A DNA stretch of 64,000 nucleotides, taken from Pseudomonadota bacterium (GTDB lineage: Bacteria; Pseudomonadota; Alphaproteobacteria; Rhizobiales; Rhizobiaceae). A program made the position numbers and the translations under genes. Of this stretch, positions 37,787 to 46,853 are shown one piece after another. Position 1 is the stretch's first letter. Each line of letters begins with the position of its first letter. The notes beneath the pieces were generated by a model. The model ran no database searches and was not told where the DNA came from. It saw only the letters and a list, made by a program, of their open reading frames with translations. The stretch covers positions 1-64,000 of the forward strand of contig JAEYRU010000009.1 of assembly GCA_023435335.1 (NCBI GenBank), read 5' to 3'.

Positions 37787-40393
37787 TCACAGGTTGCGCA
37801 GAACCGGCGCCGCCTTGTGGCCCAGCACCCGCCAAGTGCCGGCGAGACCGAATCCCACAGTGAGCACCAGCGCGATTAGGATGGTTGATATCGCAACTTC
37901 CGGCAGGAAGCTCGACGGCAGCGTCATGATGCGAGCGATCACGAACCAGGCCGCGACGCCACCGGCGAGCAGCGCGAAGATGGCGGTGGCGAGGCCGATC
38001 ATCAGGTATTCCAGCGTGAAGGCCGAGATCAGAGTGCGGCGGGTGGCGCCCAGGGTCTTCAGCACCACAGCATCGTGGACGCGGGCGCGGTTTCCGGCGG
38101 CGAGCGCGCCCGAAAGCACCAGAATCGACGCCACCAACGCCACGGCCGCGGCCGCGCGGATGGCGGTGGCGAGCTGGGCCACCATGGTGTTGACGATGTC
38201 GAGCGCGTCCTTGACGCGCACCGTCGTCACGGCCGGGAAGGCGCGCGTCACCTCGTTCAGCAGCAGCGATTCGTCCGCCGCCGTCGCCTGCCGGTCGGTG
38301 AGCGTGGCGAGCCACGAATGCGGCGCCCCGGCGAAAGTGTTGGGCGAGAACACCATGACGAAGTTGATACCCATCGATTCCCATTCGAGCTGGCGGAAAT
38401 TGGCAATGCGGGCGGTGATGTTACGGCCAAGCACGTTGACAGTCAGCGTTTCGCCGATCTTCAGGCCGATCTCTCCGGCCTCCTCCGCGGAGAAGGAGAC
38501 GAGCGGCTCGCCCTCATAGTCTTCCGGCCACCAGCGCCCCTCGGTCACGGTCGAGTTCTCGGGCGGCGTGGCGGAATAGGTGATGCCGCGGTCGCCGCGC
38601 AGCACCCAGGCTCCCTCTGGCGGCACCTGGATCTCGCGGACGTCGATGCCGTTCAGCGCCATTATGCGGCCGCGCAGCATGGGCACCGTGTTAAAGTCCC
38701 CGGCCGGCGCCTGCCCCGAGATAAGGGCGCTGAAGCGGTCGATCTCGGCGCTCTGGATATCGACGAAGAAGAAGTTCGGCGCGCGTTCCGGCAGGTTGCC
38801 GGCGATCTGGCGCCGCAGGTTGCCGTCGATCAGCGCCAGCGTGACCAGCAGTGTCAGCCCCAGCCCGAGCGACAGCACGACCGATGGCGTGAGCGCGCCG
38901 GGGCGGTGGATGTTGCCGATCGCGAGCCGCAACGCCGTGGAGCGTACGCGCGGGCTGCGGCGGGCGATCTCCTGCACGAGTTGGCCGACCAGCCGCAGGA
39001 CGAGGAAGGAGAAGAGCATCGCGCCGATGAAGATGGTGGCGATGCGCCGGTCGGTCGACCACCACACAGCGAATACCGCCAGAGACAGTGCGATCGCGGC
39101 CGCCGCGACGACATAGGGCCAGTGCGGCAGGCCACGCGCCTCGAAGCCCATCTCGCGGAACAATGCGGTGGCCGGCACGTCGCGGGCGCGGCCGAGCGGC
39201 AGCAACGCGAAGGCGAGCGTCACCAGCGCTCCGAACAGCGCTCCGACGCCCAGCGCTCCCGGGTAGAAACCGCCGGCGGCGGGGATCGGCAGGACGCTGG
39301 AAAGGAAGCTGGCGGCCAGGAAGGGCATCACCGCGCCGATGGCCAGTCCGATGACGATGCCGATCAGGGCTATAACGCTGATCTGCACCAGATAGACGGT
39401 GAAGACGAAGCCGCCGGAGGCGCCTAGGCTCTTGAAGGTGGCGATCACGCCGCGCTTGCCTTCCAGATAGGCGCGCACGGCATTCGCCACGCCGACCCCG
39501 CCCACCACCAGCGCGGTCAGGCCGACAAGGGTAAGGAACTGCGAGAAGCGCTCGATATTGGAGGAAAGAGAGGGGGCGGCATTGCTGCGCGACCGGATCG
39601 ACCAGCCTGCTTCGGGAAACTCCGCCCCGGCGCGCTCGCGGATTGCTTCGATCGCATCATTGCCGGTGCCGTCAGGCATGCGGATCTTGTAGGCATGCTC
39701 GACCAGGGCTCCGGGCTGGATCAGACCCGAGGCGCGCAGGCCGTCGAGCGACACGAGCAGTCGTGGCGCGAAGCCGAAGCCGTCCGACACGGCATCGGGC
39801 TCGGTCACGAGCCGGGCGCGCAGTTCGAAGGTCTCGCCGCCAAGCACCACGCTGTCGCCAGGTTCGATGCCGAGCCGTTCAAACAGGGTGTCCGGTGCTA
39901 CCGCCCCCCAGAGCCCGTCGCGCTCGCCTAGCAGTTCGTCGAGCGGCATGGGCGGGTCGGTTTCCAGCGCGCCGTAGAGCGGGTATGCCGCGTCCACCGC
40001 CTTCGCCTCGACCAGCGCCTGGTCCGAGCCGTCCGGCAGCCGCGCCATGGAGCGCATGTTGGCGCTGGCCGCGATATCGCCAAGGCCCTCGAGGAAAGCG
40101 CGCTCTTCCGTAGAGGCCTCGCGATGGATCAGCTGGAAGCGGATGTCGCCGCCGAGCAGGTCGCGGCCCTGGCTTTCCACAGCGCCGGTTATTGCCTGCG
40201 CGACCGAGTTGACGCCGCCGATGGCGCCGACGCCGAGCGCGATGCAGGTGATGAAGATCAGGAAGCCGGACAGCCCGCCGCGCATTTCGCGGAACGAGAA
40301 GCGAAGGGCAAGCGAGAGCGTGCGGGCCAGCGAGTTGCCGCCTTCCCTTCCATATGAAAGAGCAGGAGAACGTATGACGGCTTCGTCGCTCAA
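37787..40393 (-). CDS. ybbP: ABC transporter permease, YbbP-type (FtsX/MacB-like, two FtsX domains)
   Basis: An 868-residue permease with about ten helices: one near 25-50, three around 280-410 in the first FtsX domain (VGLTALVVGGVGVANAVRAYLEGKRGVIATFKSLGASG), a pair in the middle (430-490), and a second FtsX domain at the C-terminus (AAVALVASILVLSGALAAGNRARVHDAVVLKTLGATRRTL to the end). Large periplasmic loops lie between. Type VII ABC systems of this kind do mechanical work or lipid/lipoprotein transfer at the membrane. The start TTG 40393 overlaps the stop of the ATPase gene. Arrangement matches E. coli tesA-ybbA-ybbP. Confidence 0.92.
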   Translation of the reverse strand: MSDEAVIRSPALSYGREGGNSLARTLSLALRFSFREMRGGLSGFLIFITCIALGVGAIGGVNSVAQAITGAVESQGRDLLGGDIRFQLIHREASTEERAFLEGLGDIAASANMRSMARLPDGSDQALVEAKAVDAAYPLYGALETDPPMPLDELLGERDGLWGAVAPDTLFERLGIEPGDSVVLGGETFELRARLVTEPDAVSDGFGFAPRLLVSLDGLRASGLIQPGALVEHAYKIRMPDGTGNDAIEAIRERAGAEFPEAGWSIRSRSNAAPSLSSNIERFSQFLTLVGLTALVVGGVGVANAVRAYLEGKRGVIATFKSLGASGGFVFTVYLVQISVIALIGIVIGLAIGAVMPFLAASFLSSVLPIPAAGGFYPGALGVGALFGALVTLAFALLPLGRARDVPATALFREMGFEARGLPHWPYVVAAAAIALSLAVFAVWWSTDRRIATIFIGAMLFSFLVLRLVGQLVQEIARRSPRVRSTALRLAIGNIHRPGALTPSVVLSLGLGLTLLVTLALIDGNLRRQIAGNLPERAPNFFFVDIQSAEIDRFSALISGQAPAGDFNTVPMLRGRIMALNGIDVREIQVPPEGAWVLRGDRGITYSATPPENSTVTEGRWWPEDYEGEPLVSFSAEEAGEIGLKIGETLTVNVLGRNITARIANFRQLEWESMGINFVMVFSPNTFAGAPHSWLATLTDRQATAADESLLLNEVTRAFPAVTTVRVKDALDIVNTMVAQLATAIRAAAAVALVASILVLSGALAAGNRARVHDAVVLKTLGATRRTLISAFTLEYLMIGLATAIFALLAGGVAAWFVIARIMTLPSSFLPEVAISTILIALVLTVGFGLAGTWRVLGHKAAPVLRNL

Positions 40394-41118
40394 TGGACCC
40401 GCTCCGCCTCGCCGATGCCGGAAAGGTCAATGTCGGAAGAGGAAACTGGCGCCTCGATCCGGCCCGAGCGCATGGCTACCTGCCGGCTGCACCGGCCCGC
40501 CAGCGTCGGATCGTGGGTGACCAGCAGCAGCGTCGTGCCGCGCTCGCCGGCCTTGGTGAAGAGCAGGTCGGCGATCTGCCGGCCGGTCGCCTGGTCGAGA
40601 TTGCCGGTCGGTTCGTCGGCGATGAGGATTTTCGGCTCCGGGGCCATTGCGCGAGCGATCGCGACGCGCTGCTGTTCGCCGCCGGAAAGTTCGGACGGAT
40701 AGTGGGTGACGCGCTCCGCCAGCCCGACTGCGGCCAGTTCGCGGCCCGCGGCACCAAACGGGTCCGGATGGCCGGCAAGCTCGAGCGGCACCGCCACGTT
40801 CTCGAGCGCCGTCATGTTCGGAATGAGATGGAAGGACTGGAAGACGATTCCGATGTTGCGGCCGCGGAAGGCTGCGATCTCGTCCTCGGAGCGCCCGTTG
40901 ATCGTGGTCCCGGCCACGCGCACCACGCCTGCGTCGACGCGTTCCAACCCGGCAAGCACCATCAGCAGGGTCGACTTGCCCGAGCCCGAGGGGCCGACGA
41001 TGCCGATGGTTTCGCCGCGCGTCACCTCGAGGCCGACGCCCTTGAGCACATGGACCGAAGAAGCACCCTGTCCGAGAGTGAGCGACACGTCCTTCAGTTC
41101 GATGACGGTTTCTGTCAC
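40390..41118 (-). CDS. ybbA: ABC transporter ATP-binding protein, YbbA-type
   Basis: A 242-residue ATPase of the LolD/MacB/YbbA group. Walker A GPSGSGKST at about 43-51, Q-loop in VFQSFHLIPNMTALENV, signature LSGGEQQRVAIARAM, Walker B ILIADEPTGNLD and switch His in LVTHD are all present. It pairs with the permease gene it overlaps by 4 bp. GTG 41118 gives the normal family N-terminus (TETVIELKDVSLTLG); ATG 41157 is an in-frame alternative. The tesA gene is divergent, 53 bp away, as in other proteobacteria. Confidence 0.93.
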   Translation of the reverse strand: MTETVIELKDVSLTLGQGASSVHVLKGVGLEVTRGETIGIVGPSGSGKSTLLMVLAGLERVDAGVVRVAGTTINGRSEDEIAAFRGRNIGIVFQSFHLIPNMTALENVAVPLELAGHPDPFGAAGRELAAVGLAERVTHYPSELSGGEQQRVAIARAMAPEPKILIADEPTGNLDQATGRQIADLLFTKAGERGTTLLLVTHDPTLAGRCSRQVAMRSGRIEAPVSSSDIDLSGIGEAERVH

Positions 41119-41171
41119 GGAGATCGGTCCTATATGGTGGCGGCGGGTCCGCAACATATGGGTTGGAATCA

Positions 41172-41813
41172 ATGGCGTTCAAACAGCTTTTCGCCGCGCT
41201 TTTGCTGGTGGCTGCCGCTCTCGCGGCGCCCGCCGGGCCGGCCGCGGCCGATACCTACAGAATCGTGGCCTTTGGTGACAGCCTTATGGCCGGCTACGGC
41301 CTCGGCCCGGGCGAATCCTTTCCTGAGAGGCTTGAATCGGCCCTGAAGTCCCGCGGTCACGATGTCGTGATCGCCAATGCGGGCGTGTCGGGGGACACCT
41401 CCAGCGGAGGGCTCTCGCGGCTCGATTGGTCGGTGCCGGAGGAGACCGACCTCGTCATCCTCGGGCTCGGCGCCAACGACATGCTGCGCGGCGTCTCGCC
41501 GGAGATCACGGCGAGGAACCTCGAGGAGATGATCGTGCGGCTGAGGGAGCGGCCGGTGGACATACTGCTCGTCGGCATGCTCGCCGCACCCAATCTCGGG
41601 CCGGACTTCGCCAATGCTTTCAACAGCATCTATCCGCGGCTGGCGGAGCAGTACGACCTCGGACTCTATCCGTTCCTGCTGGAAGGAGTGGCGGCGCAGC
41701 CGGCGCTGCTGCTCGACGACGGCATGCACCCAAACGCGGAAGGGATCGATCGCATGGTGGAAGGCGTTCTACCCATCGTGGAGCGAAACTATCTGGAGCG
41801 CCAGGACGGGTGA
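41172..41813 (+). CDS. tesA: Arylesterase / acyl-CoA thioesterase I / lysophospholipase (SGNH hydrolase)
   Basis: A 213-residue SGNH/GDSL hydrolase with a signal peptide (KQLFAALLLVAAALAAPAGPAAA), so periplasmic. Catalytic Ser is in FGDSLMAGYGL (block I), Gly in ANAGVSGDTSSGG (block II), Asn in LGLGANDMLRG (block III), and the Asp-x-x-His pair in LLDDGMHPNAEG (block V). TesA hydrolyses thioesters and esters of fatty acids. Divergent from ybbA-ybbP, a conserved neighbourhood. Confidence 0.94.
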   Translation: MAFKQLFAALLLVAAALAAPAGPAAADTYRIVAFGDSLMAGYGLGPGESFPERLESALKSRGHDVVIANAGVSGDTSSGGLSRLDWSVPEETDLVILGLGANDMLRGVSPEITARNLEEMIVRLRERPVDILLVGMLAAPNLGPDFANAFNSIYPRLAEQYDLGLYPFLLEGVAAQPALLLDDGMHPNAEGIDRMVEGVLPIVERNYLERQDG

Positions 41814-41891
41814 GGCCGGCGGACAAATCGCTTGCCCCGCCGCACGTTCGATGATTCGCTACGCACACGCAGTCGATTCGAGGAGGTAGTA

Positions 41892-42488
41892 ATGCCCCGT
41901 CTTTTCACCGCCCTCGAGATTCCGCGTGACGCCGCCCTTTCACTCTCCCTGTTGCGCGGTGGCCTGCCCGGCGCGCGCTGGGTCGACGTGGAGAACTTCC
42001 ATCTCACTCTGCGTTTCATTGGCGATGTCGAAGGCCACGTGGCCGACGAGGTCGCCAATGCGCTCGACCGGGTGCGACGGCCCACCTTCAACCTGGCGCT
42101 GTCCGGCGTCGGACAGTTCGGCGGCAAGAAACCGCACTCTATCTGGGCGGGCGTCGCCGCCTCGCCGGACCTGTTCGCGCTGCAGGCGGAGATCGAGCGC
42201 ATCTGCCAGCGTCTCGGCCTGCCGGCCGACCCGCGCAAGTTCACCCCGCACGTCACGCTGGCGCGGCTCAAGAACGCCAGTCCGGAAGCGGTGGCCAACT
42301 ACCTTTCGGCCCGCGGCAACTTCTCCACCATGCCATTTCGCGTCGGCCGCTTCGTGCTGATGTCGTCGCGGGATTCGGTCGGTGGCGGGCCCTACATCGT
42401 CGAGGAGGCCTGGCCTCTGGGTGCGGAGGCCTCGCGGGTGCACAACCTTGCCGGCAACACCGCCGAAGCCTCACGGATCATGCGGTAG
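41892..42488 (+). CDS. thpR: RNA 2',3'-cyclic phosphodiesterase (ThpR/LigT)
   Basis: A 198-residue two-lobed 2H phosphoesterase with both His-x-Thr motifs: HLTL in [16 protein letters not shown] (about 35-50) and HVTL in [12 protein letters not shown] (about 120-130). It opens 2',3'-cyclic phosphate RNA ends to 2'-phosphate. ATG 41892 follows AGGAGGT at 41881-41887; the frame continues upstream to 41832 without family character. It is co-directional with tesA but 78 bp away. Confidence 0.93.
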   Translation: MPRLFTALEIPRDAALSLSLLRGGLPGARWVDVENFHLTLRFIGDVEGHVADEVANALDRVRRPTFNLALSGVGQFGGKKPHSIWAGVAASPDLFALQAEIERICQRLGLPADPRKFTPHVTLARLKNASPEAVANYLSARGNFSTMPFRVGRFVLMSSRDSVGGGPYIVEEAWPLGAEASRVHNLAGNTAEASRIMR

Positions 42489-42648
42489 ACCGCTCGAACG
42501 ATCGGGATCGCCCAAGCACGTCACTTGCTTAGGAGCTTCCGGGAGGAGGCGGCAGGTCCAGACGGCCAGCCGAACAGAACGGCTGCTTGAGCGTTGTTCC
42601 GGAGCAGGGATAGCTTCCATCTCATTCCGAACGGACAAAGGGAAAGCG

Positions 42649-42945
42649 ATGGCGAGAGAGAAACTGGACCGGCAGAGCGCCGAGACGGCGTTGCGCGACC
42701 TCGAAGGCTGGAGCCTCGCAGAGGACGGCGGTTCGATCAGCCGCAGTTTCACCTTCCGCAACTTCAGCGAGGCCTTTGCCTTCATGACGCGCGTCGCGCT
42801 CGCGGCGGAGAAGATGGATCACCATCCCGAGTGGTCGAACGTCTACAAGACGGTCGACGTGACGCTTTCGACGCATTCGGCAGGCGGGCTGACGGAGCTC
42901 GATTTCGAACTGGCGAAGAAGATGAACCGCTTCGCCGGCGGTTGA
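42649..42945 (+). CDS. phhB: 4a-hydroxytetrahydrobiopterin dehydratase (pterin-4a-carbinolamine dehydratase)
   Basis: A 98-residue protein with the family core [37 protein letters not shown], where the two adjacent His residues and the Asp-Phe/Glu surroundings form the active site. It recycles the pterin product of phenylalanine hydroxylase, or acts in moco/pterin turnover where no hydroxylase is present. No phhA lies in the window. The start ATG 42649 follows AAAGGGAAAG. Confidence 0.94.
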   Translation: MAREKLDRQSAETALRDLEGWSLAEDGGSISRSFTFRNFSEAFAFMTRVALAAEKMDHHPEWSNVYKTVDVTLSTHSAGGLTELDFELAKKMNRFAGG

Positions 42946-43009
42946 TCTTGCGGGGCCGCCTGCGCCCACCCACATCTTCGTTTCAGTGCAATCACGTCGG
43001 AAGCAGACG

Positions 43010-43378
43010 ATGGATGGTGTGAATATCGGCAGGATCCTGGCGCCGGTCGGTGCCGAGGAAGGCCGCCGCCGCGAGGAACGCGTGCGCGACCGCTTCTGGC
43101 GCACCGCCCGGCGCGCCGCCCGGCAGGTTCCGTTCATGGACGAAGTGGTGGCCGCCTATTACGCCGCGCTCGATACGGAAACCCCGGCGCGCGTGCGGGG
43201 CACGCTGCTTGCGGCGCTCGCCTATTTCGTCATGCCGGTCGACGCTGTCCCGGACATTCTCGCCCTCGTGGGCTTTACCGACGATATCGCGGTACTGACG
43301 GCCGTGCTGGCTGCGATCCGGCCGCACATCAAGGAGAGCCACCGGCTCGCGGCCCGGCGGGCGCTGACGGAGCAATAG
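43010..43378 (+). CDS. YkvA-like DUF1232 membrane protein
   Basis: A 122-residue protein with the DUF1232 core (ALAYFVMPVDAVPDILALVGFTDDIAVLTAVLAAIRPHI), whose first half is the conserved Tyr/Phe-x-x-x-P-x-D-x-I/V-P-D motif. One or two membrane-associated helices. Function unknown. ATG 43010 is used; an upstream in-frame start at 42986 is possible. Convergent with the IclR gene, 12 bp away. Confidence 0.88.
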   Translation: MDGVNIGRILAPVGAEEGRRREERVRDRFWRTARRAARQVPFMDEVVAAYYAALDTETPARVRGTLLAALAYFVMPVDAVPDILALVGFTDDIAVLTAVLAAIRPHIKESHRLAARRALTEQ

Positions 43379-43390
43379 GCCGCCGGCCGG

Positions 43391-44179
43391 CTACTGTACG
43401 ACGAAGAAGTCCTCGATGGCGGCGGCGGCCTTCCGCAGATGCGGCAGGGCGCGCCTTTCGAGTTCCTGCACCGTGTAGCGCTGCGACTGCGCTGGTACGT
43501 TGATGGCTGCCACGACCTTGCCGGCGCGGTCGCGTACCGGCACGGCGATGGAGCGCAGGCCGATCTCCAACTCCTCGTCGACCAGGGCGTAGCCCTCCTC
43601 GCCCGCACGCCGCACGGCGCGGGCGATTTCCACCCGATTCATCAATGTCTTGCGGGTAAAGGCGCGCAGCGGCGCCCGGCGCAGCAGGCTGTCCAGTTCC
43701 GCGGGAGGCAAGTCGGACAGGAGCACACGGCCCATCGACGTACAGTAGGCGGGCAGCCGCGTGCCGACGCTGAGCGCCACCGACGTGATGCGTTCGCCGG
43801 GGACGCGGGCGACATAAACCACGTCGGTATCGGAAAGGATGGCGGCGGAGCAGGATTCGTTCAGCGCGGAGGCCACTTCGCGCATATAGGGCAGCGCGAA
43901 ATCCCAGAGCGAAACCCCGTCCAGCCATGTCCGGGTGACAGTCAGCAGCCGCGGGGTGAGGAGGAAACGTCGCCCCTCCTGCCCGACATAACCGGTCGCC
44001 ACCAGCGAAAGCAGCAGCCGTCTCGCGCCCGCGCGTGTCAGCTTCGCCTTCTCGGCCACCTGCGAAAGCGTCATTCCGGAGGGGCTGGCAGCGAGAATAT
44101 CAAGCAAACCGATCCCCTTTTCGAGGGAACCGACCCTGTCCGGGCGCTTCGTAGCAATTGACCGGGCGTCGTCATTCAT
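43391..44179 (-). CDS. IclR-family regulator of the pca genes (PcaR-like)
   Basis: A 262-residue IclR protein: winged helix N-terminus at about 15-75 (SLEKGIGLLDILAASPSGMTLSQVAEKAKLTRAGARRLLLSL), effector domain at about 90-255 with YMREVASALNESCSAAILSDTDVVYVARVPG, LPAYCTSMGRVLLSDLP and ALVDEELEIGLRSIAVPVRD. It resembles PcaR/PobR proteins that respond to beta-ketoadipate or protocatechuate. It is divergent from pcaIJF, and the 59-bp gap carries a dyad fit for its binding, so it probably activates or represses them. Confidence 0.9.
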   Translation of the reverse strand: MNDDARSIATKRPDRVGSLEKGIGLLDILAASPSGMTLSQVAEKAKLTRAGARRLLLSLVATGYVGQEGRRFLLTPRLLTVTRTWLDGVSLWDFALPYMREVASALNESCSAAILSDTDVVYVARVPGERITSVALSVGTRLPAYCTSMGRVLLSDLPPAELDSLLRRAPLRAFTRKTLMNRVEIARAVRRAGEEGYALVDEELEIGLRSIAVPVRDRAGKVVAAINVPAQSQRYTVQELERRALPHLRKAAAAIEDFFVVQ

Positions 44180-44207
44180 CTAAGAAAGTATCGCACAGGA
44201 AACAAAT

Positions 44208-44222
44208 GTTCGCAATGCGAAC
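44208..44222. promoter_or_regulatory. IclR/PcaR-type operator
   Basis: GTTCGCA-A-TGCGAAC, a perfect 7-bp inverted repeat around one base, lies 16 bp before the pcaI start and 28 bp upstream of the IclR start. Its form (GTTCG...CGAAC) resembles known PcaR/PcaU sites. Confidence 0.75.
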
Positions 44223-44238
44223 TTTTTCGGAACGAACG

Positions 44239-44958
44239 ATGGACAAGATTGCGGCCACCATCGAGGACGCGCTGTCGGGCATCGGCGACGGCATGGAGGT
44301 CATGATCGGAGGGTTCGGCGGCGCCGGGGCTCCGATCGAACTCATCCACGCGCTGGTGGCTCGCTACAAGCGTACCGGCAGCCCGGGCAACCTCACCGTC
44401 ATCAACAACAATGCCGGCAACGGGACCATCGGCATAGCCGCGATGATCGACGCCGGCATGGTGGCCAAGATGATCTGCTCGTTCCCGCGCTCGTCCGATC
44501 CGCGCGCCTTCACGGACAAGTACCTGGCCGGGCAGATCGGGCTGGAACTGGTACCGCAGGGCACGCTCGCCGAGCGCATCCGCGCCGGCGGCGCGGGCAT
44601 TCCCGCCTTCTATACCCCGTCGAGCTACGGCACCGAACTGGCCGAGGGCAAGCCGGTCGCCGAGTTCGAGGGCCGTTCCTACGTGCAGGAGCGCTGGCTC
44701 AAGGCGGACGTCGCCCTGATCAAGGCGGAACTCGCCGACCGCAAAGGCAACCTCACCTACCGCAAGGCGGCGCGCAACTTCTCGCCGCTGATGGCGATGG
44801 CGGCGAAGCTGACCATCGTCCAGGCACGGAGCATCGTGGACCCGGGCGAGATCGATCCCGAGCATGTCGTGACGCCCGGCATCTTCGTCGACCGCATCGT
44901 CGAGGTCGCGGACGCCAAGCAGGAGGAAGCGTTGCTGCGCGAGGGAGCGAAGTCATGA
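44239..44958 (+). CDS. pcaI: 3-oxoadipate CoA-transferase subunit A
   Basis: The alpha subunit of beta-ketoadipate:succinyl-CoA transferase, 239 residues. The family motif GGFGGAGAPIELIHALV lies at 28-46, followed by LTVINNNAGNGTIGIAAMI and GQIGLELVPQGTLAERIRAGGAGIPAFYTPSSYGT. The start ATG 44239 sits just behind the IclR operator. Its stop overlaps pcaJ (ATGA). Together with PcaJ it converts beta-ketoadipate to beta-ketoadipyl-CoA in aromatic catabolism. Other SCOT-type transferases (acetoacetate) are related, but the neighbouring PcaF thiolase supports the pca assignment. Confidence 0.92.
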   Translation: MDKIAATIEDALSGIGDGMEVMIGGFGGAGAPIELIHALVARYKRTGSPGNLTVINNNAGNGTIGIAAMIDAGMVAKMICSFPRSSDPRAFTDKYLAGQIGLELVPQGTLAERIRAGGAGIPAFYTPSSYGTELAEGKPVAEFEGRSYVQERWLKADVALIKAELADRKGNLTYRKAARNFSPLMAMAAKLTIVQARSIVDPGEIDPEHVVTPGIFVDRIVEVADAKQEEALLREGAKS

Positions 44959-45626
44959 GCGCCAAGCTGACGAATGCGCAGATCGCGTGGCGCGCCGCGC
45001 AGGACCTGCCGGACGGGTCCTATGTCAACCTCGGCATCGGCTTTCCGGAGATGATCGCCAAGTTCAAGCCGGATGGACGCGAGGTCATCTACCACACCGA
45101 GAACGGAATTCTCGACTTCGGCGAATCGCCGGGGCCGGGTGAGGAGGACTGGGATCTCATCAACGCCGGCAAGAAGGCCGTGACGCTCAATCCGGGCGCC
45201 GCCTTCTTCCACCATGCCGACAGCTTCGCCATGGTGCGCGGCGGCCATCTCGACATAGCGGTGCTCGGGGCCTACGAGGTCGCGGAAAACGGCGACATCG
45301 CCAACTGGAGCACCGGGCCGGGCTCGGTGCCCGCGGTCGGCGGCGCGATGGACCTGGTACACGGCGCCAAGCAGATCTGGGTGGTCACCGACCACGTCAC
45401 AAAGAAGGGCGAGCCGAAGCTGCTCAAGAATTGCCGCCTGCCGCTCACCGGCGTCGGCTGCGTCACGACGGTGTATTCGAGCCTTGCCGTCATCGACATC
45501 GTCGACAAGCGCTTCGTGCTGCGCGAGAAGCTGCCGCAGATGAGCGTCGACGAACTGCAGGCCGTCACCGAGGCAACCCTTGTCGTCGGCGATCGTGTCG
45601 GCGACCTCATCGTACCGGAGCTCTGA
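44955..45626 (+). CDS. pcaJ: 3-oxoadipate CoA-transferase subunit B
   Basis: The beta subunit, 223 residues. It carries the catalytic Glu in YHTENGILDFGESPGPGEED (Glu of the ENG motif forms the CoA thioester), the DSFAMVRGGHLDIAVLGAYEVAENGDIANWS segment and the conserved VTDHVTKKGEPKLLKNCRLPLTGVGCV. It overlaps pcaI by 4 bp and is followed by pcaF after 3 bp, a tightly coupled operon. Confidence 0.94.
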   Translation: MSAKLTNAQIAWRAAQDLPDGSYVNLGIGFPEMIAKFKPDGREVIYHTENGILDFGESPGPGEEDWDLINAGKKAVTLNPGAAFFHHADSFAMVRGGHLDIAVLGAYEVAENGDIANWSTGPGSVPAVGGAMDLVHGAKQIWVVTDHVTKKGEPKLLKNCRLPLTGVGCVTTVYSSLAVIDIVDKRFVLREKLPQMSVDELQAVTEATLVVGDRVGDLIVPEL

Positions 45627-45629
45627 GCG

Positions 45630-46838
45630 ATGGCCGAAGCATTCATCTGCGACTACATCCGCACCCCGATCGGGCGTTTCGGCGGTTCGCTGTCGGCGGT
45701 CAGGACTGACGATCTCGGCGCGGTCCCGCTGAAGGCGTTGATGGAGCGCAACGCAGGCGTCGACTGGGCCGCCGTCGACGACGTGATCTACGGCTGCGCC
45801 AACCAGGCCGGTGAGGACAACCGCAACGTGGCGCGGATGGCGCTGCTGCTGGCGGGCCTGCCGGTCGAGGTGACGGGCACCACGGTCAACCGGCTTTGCG
45901 GCTCGGGCATGGACGCGGTGACGATTGGCGCCCGCGCGATCAAGGCCGGCGAGGCCGAACTGATCATCGCCGGCGGCGTGGAATCGATGAGCCGCGCGCC
46001 CTTCGTCATGCCGAAGGCGACGGAAGCCTTCTCGCGCAATGCCGAGATCTACGACACGACCATCGGCTGGCGCTTCGTCAACCCGCTGATGAAGAAGCAG
46101 TACGGCGTCGACTCGATGCCCGAGACGGGCGAGAACGTGGCCGAGGACTACAAGGTCAGCCGCGCCGACCAGGACGCCTTCGCGGTCCGCAGCCAGGACA
46201 AGGCGGTCGCCGCGCAGGGCAACGGCCGACTGGGGCGCGAGATCACGCCGGTGACGATACCGCAGCGCAAGGGCGACCCGGTCGTGGTCGACAAGGACGA
46301 GCACCCGCGCGCCGGCACAACGGTCGAGACGCTGGCCAAGCTCGGCACGCCCTTCAAGAAGGAAGGCGGCACGGTGACCGCGGGCAACGCATCAGGCGTG
46401 AACGACGGGGCCGCGGCCCTGATCGTCGCCTCGGAAGCGGCCGCCAAGAAATACGGGCTGACACCCATCGCCCGCGTGCTGGGCGGCGCAACCGCCGGCG
46501 TTCCGCCCCGCATCATGGGCATCGGCCCGGCGCCGGCGACCAAGAAGCTGTGCGCCAGGCTCGGTCTCGAACCGTCCGACTTCGACGTGGTGGAACTGAA
46601 CGAAGCCTTTGCCTCCCAAGGCATCGCCGTGCTCCGCGATCTCGGCATTCCCGAGGACGCGGAGCACGTCAACCCGAACGGGGGTGCGATCGCGCTGGGT
46701 CATCCGCTCGGCATGTCCGGCGCGCGCATCACCGGCACCGCGGCGCTGGAACTGCAACTGCGGCAGGCGAAGCTGGCGCTGGCTACGATGTGCATCGGCG
46801 TCGGACAGGGCATCGCGATCGCGCTGGAGCGGGTGTAG
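45630..46838 (+). CDS. pcaF: 3-oxoadipyl-CoA thiolase
   Basis: A 402-residue type I thiolase, longer than acetoacetyl-CoA thiolases and of PcaF length. The nucleophilic Cys is in TTVNRLCGSGMDAVTIG near 90, the His in GGAIALGHPLGMSGAR near 360, and the second Cys in ATMCIGVGQGIAI near 390. IRTPIGRFGGSLSAVRTDDLGA at the start and the CANQAGEDNRNVARMALLLAGLP segment are typical of PcaF. It splits beta-ketoadipyl-CoA into succinyl-CoA and acetyl-CoA, the final step of the pathway. Ring-cleavage genes are not in the window. Confidence 0.95.
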   Translation: MAEAFICDYIRTPIGRFGGSLSAVRTDDLGAVPLKALMERNAGVDWAAVDDVIYGCANQAGEDNRNVARMALLLAGLPVEVTGTTVNRLCGSGMDAVTIGARAIKAGEAELIIAGGVESMSRAPFVMPKATEAFSRNAEIYDTTIGWRFVNPLMKKQYGVDSMPETGENVAEDYKVSRADQDAFAVRSQDKAVAAQGNGRLGREITPVTIPQRKGDPVVVDKDEHPRAGTTVETLAKLGTPFKKEGGTVTAGNASGVNDGAAALIVASEAAAKKYGLTPIARVLGGATAGVPPRIMGIGPAPATKKLCARLGLEPSDFDVVELNEAFASQGIAVLRDLGIPEDAEHVNPNGGAIALGHPLGMSGARITGTAALELQLRQAKLALATMCIGVGQGIAIALERV

Positions 46839-46853
46839 CTCCTCGCACCCCGA

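Noticed and set aside
38075..39427. 450-codon plus-strand frame opposite the ybbP-type permease
   Set aside because: Antisense shadow of the permease; the high His/Gln/Arg content has no fold character.
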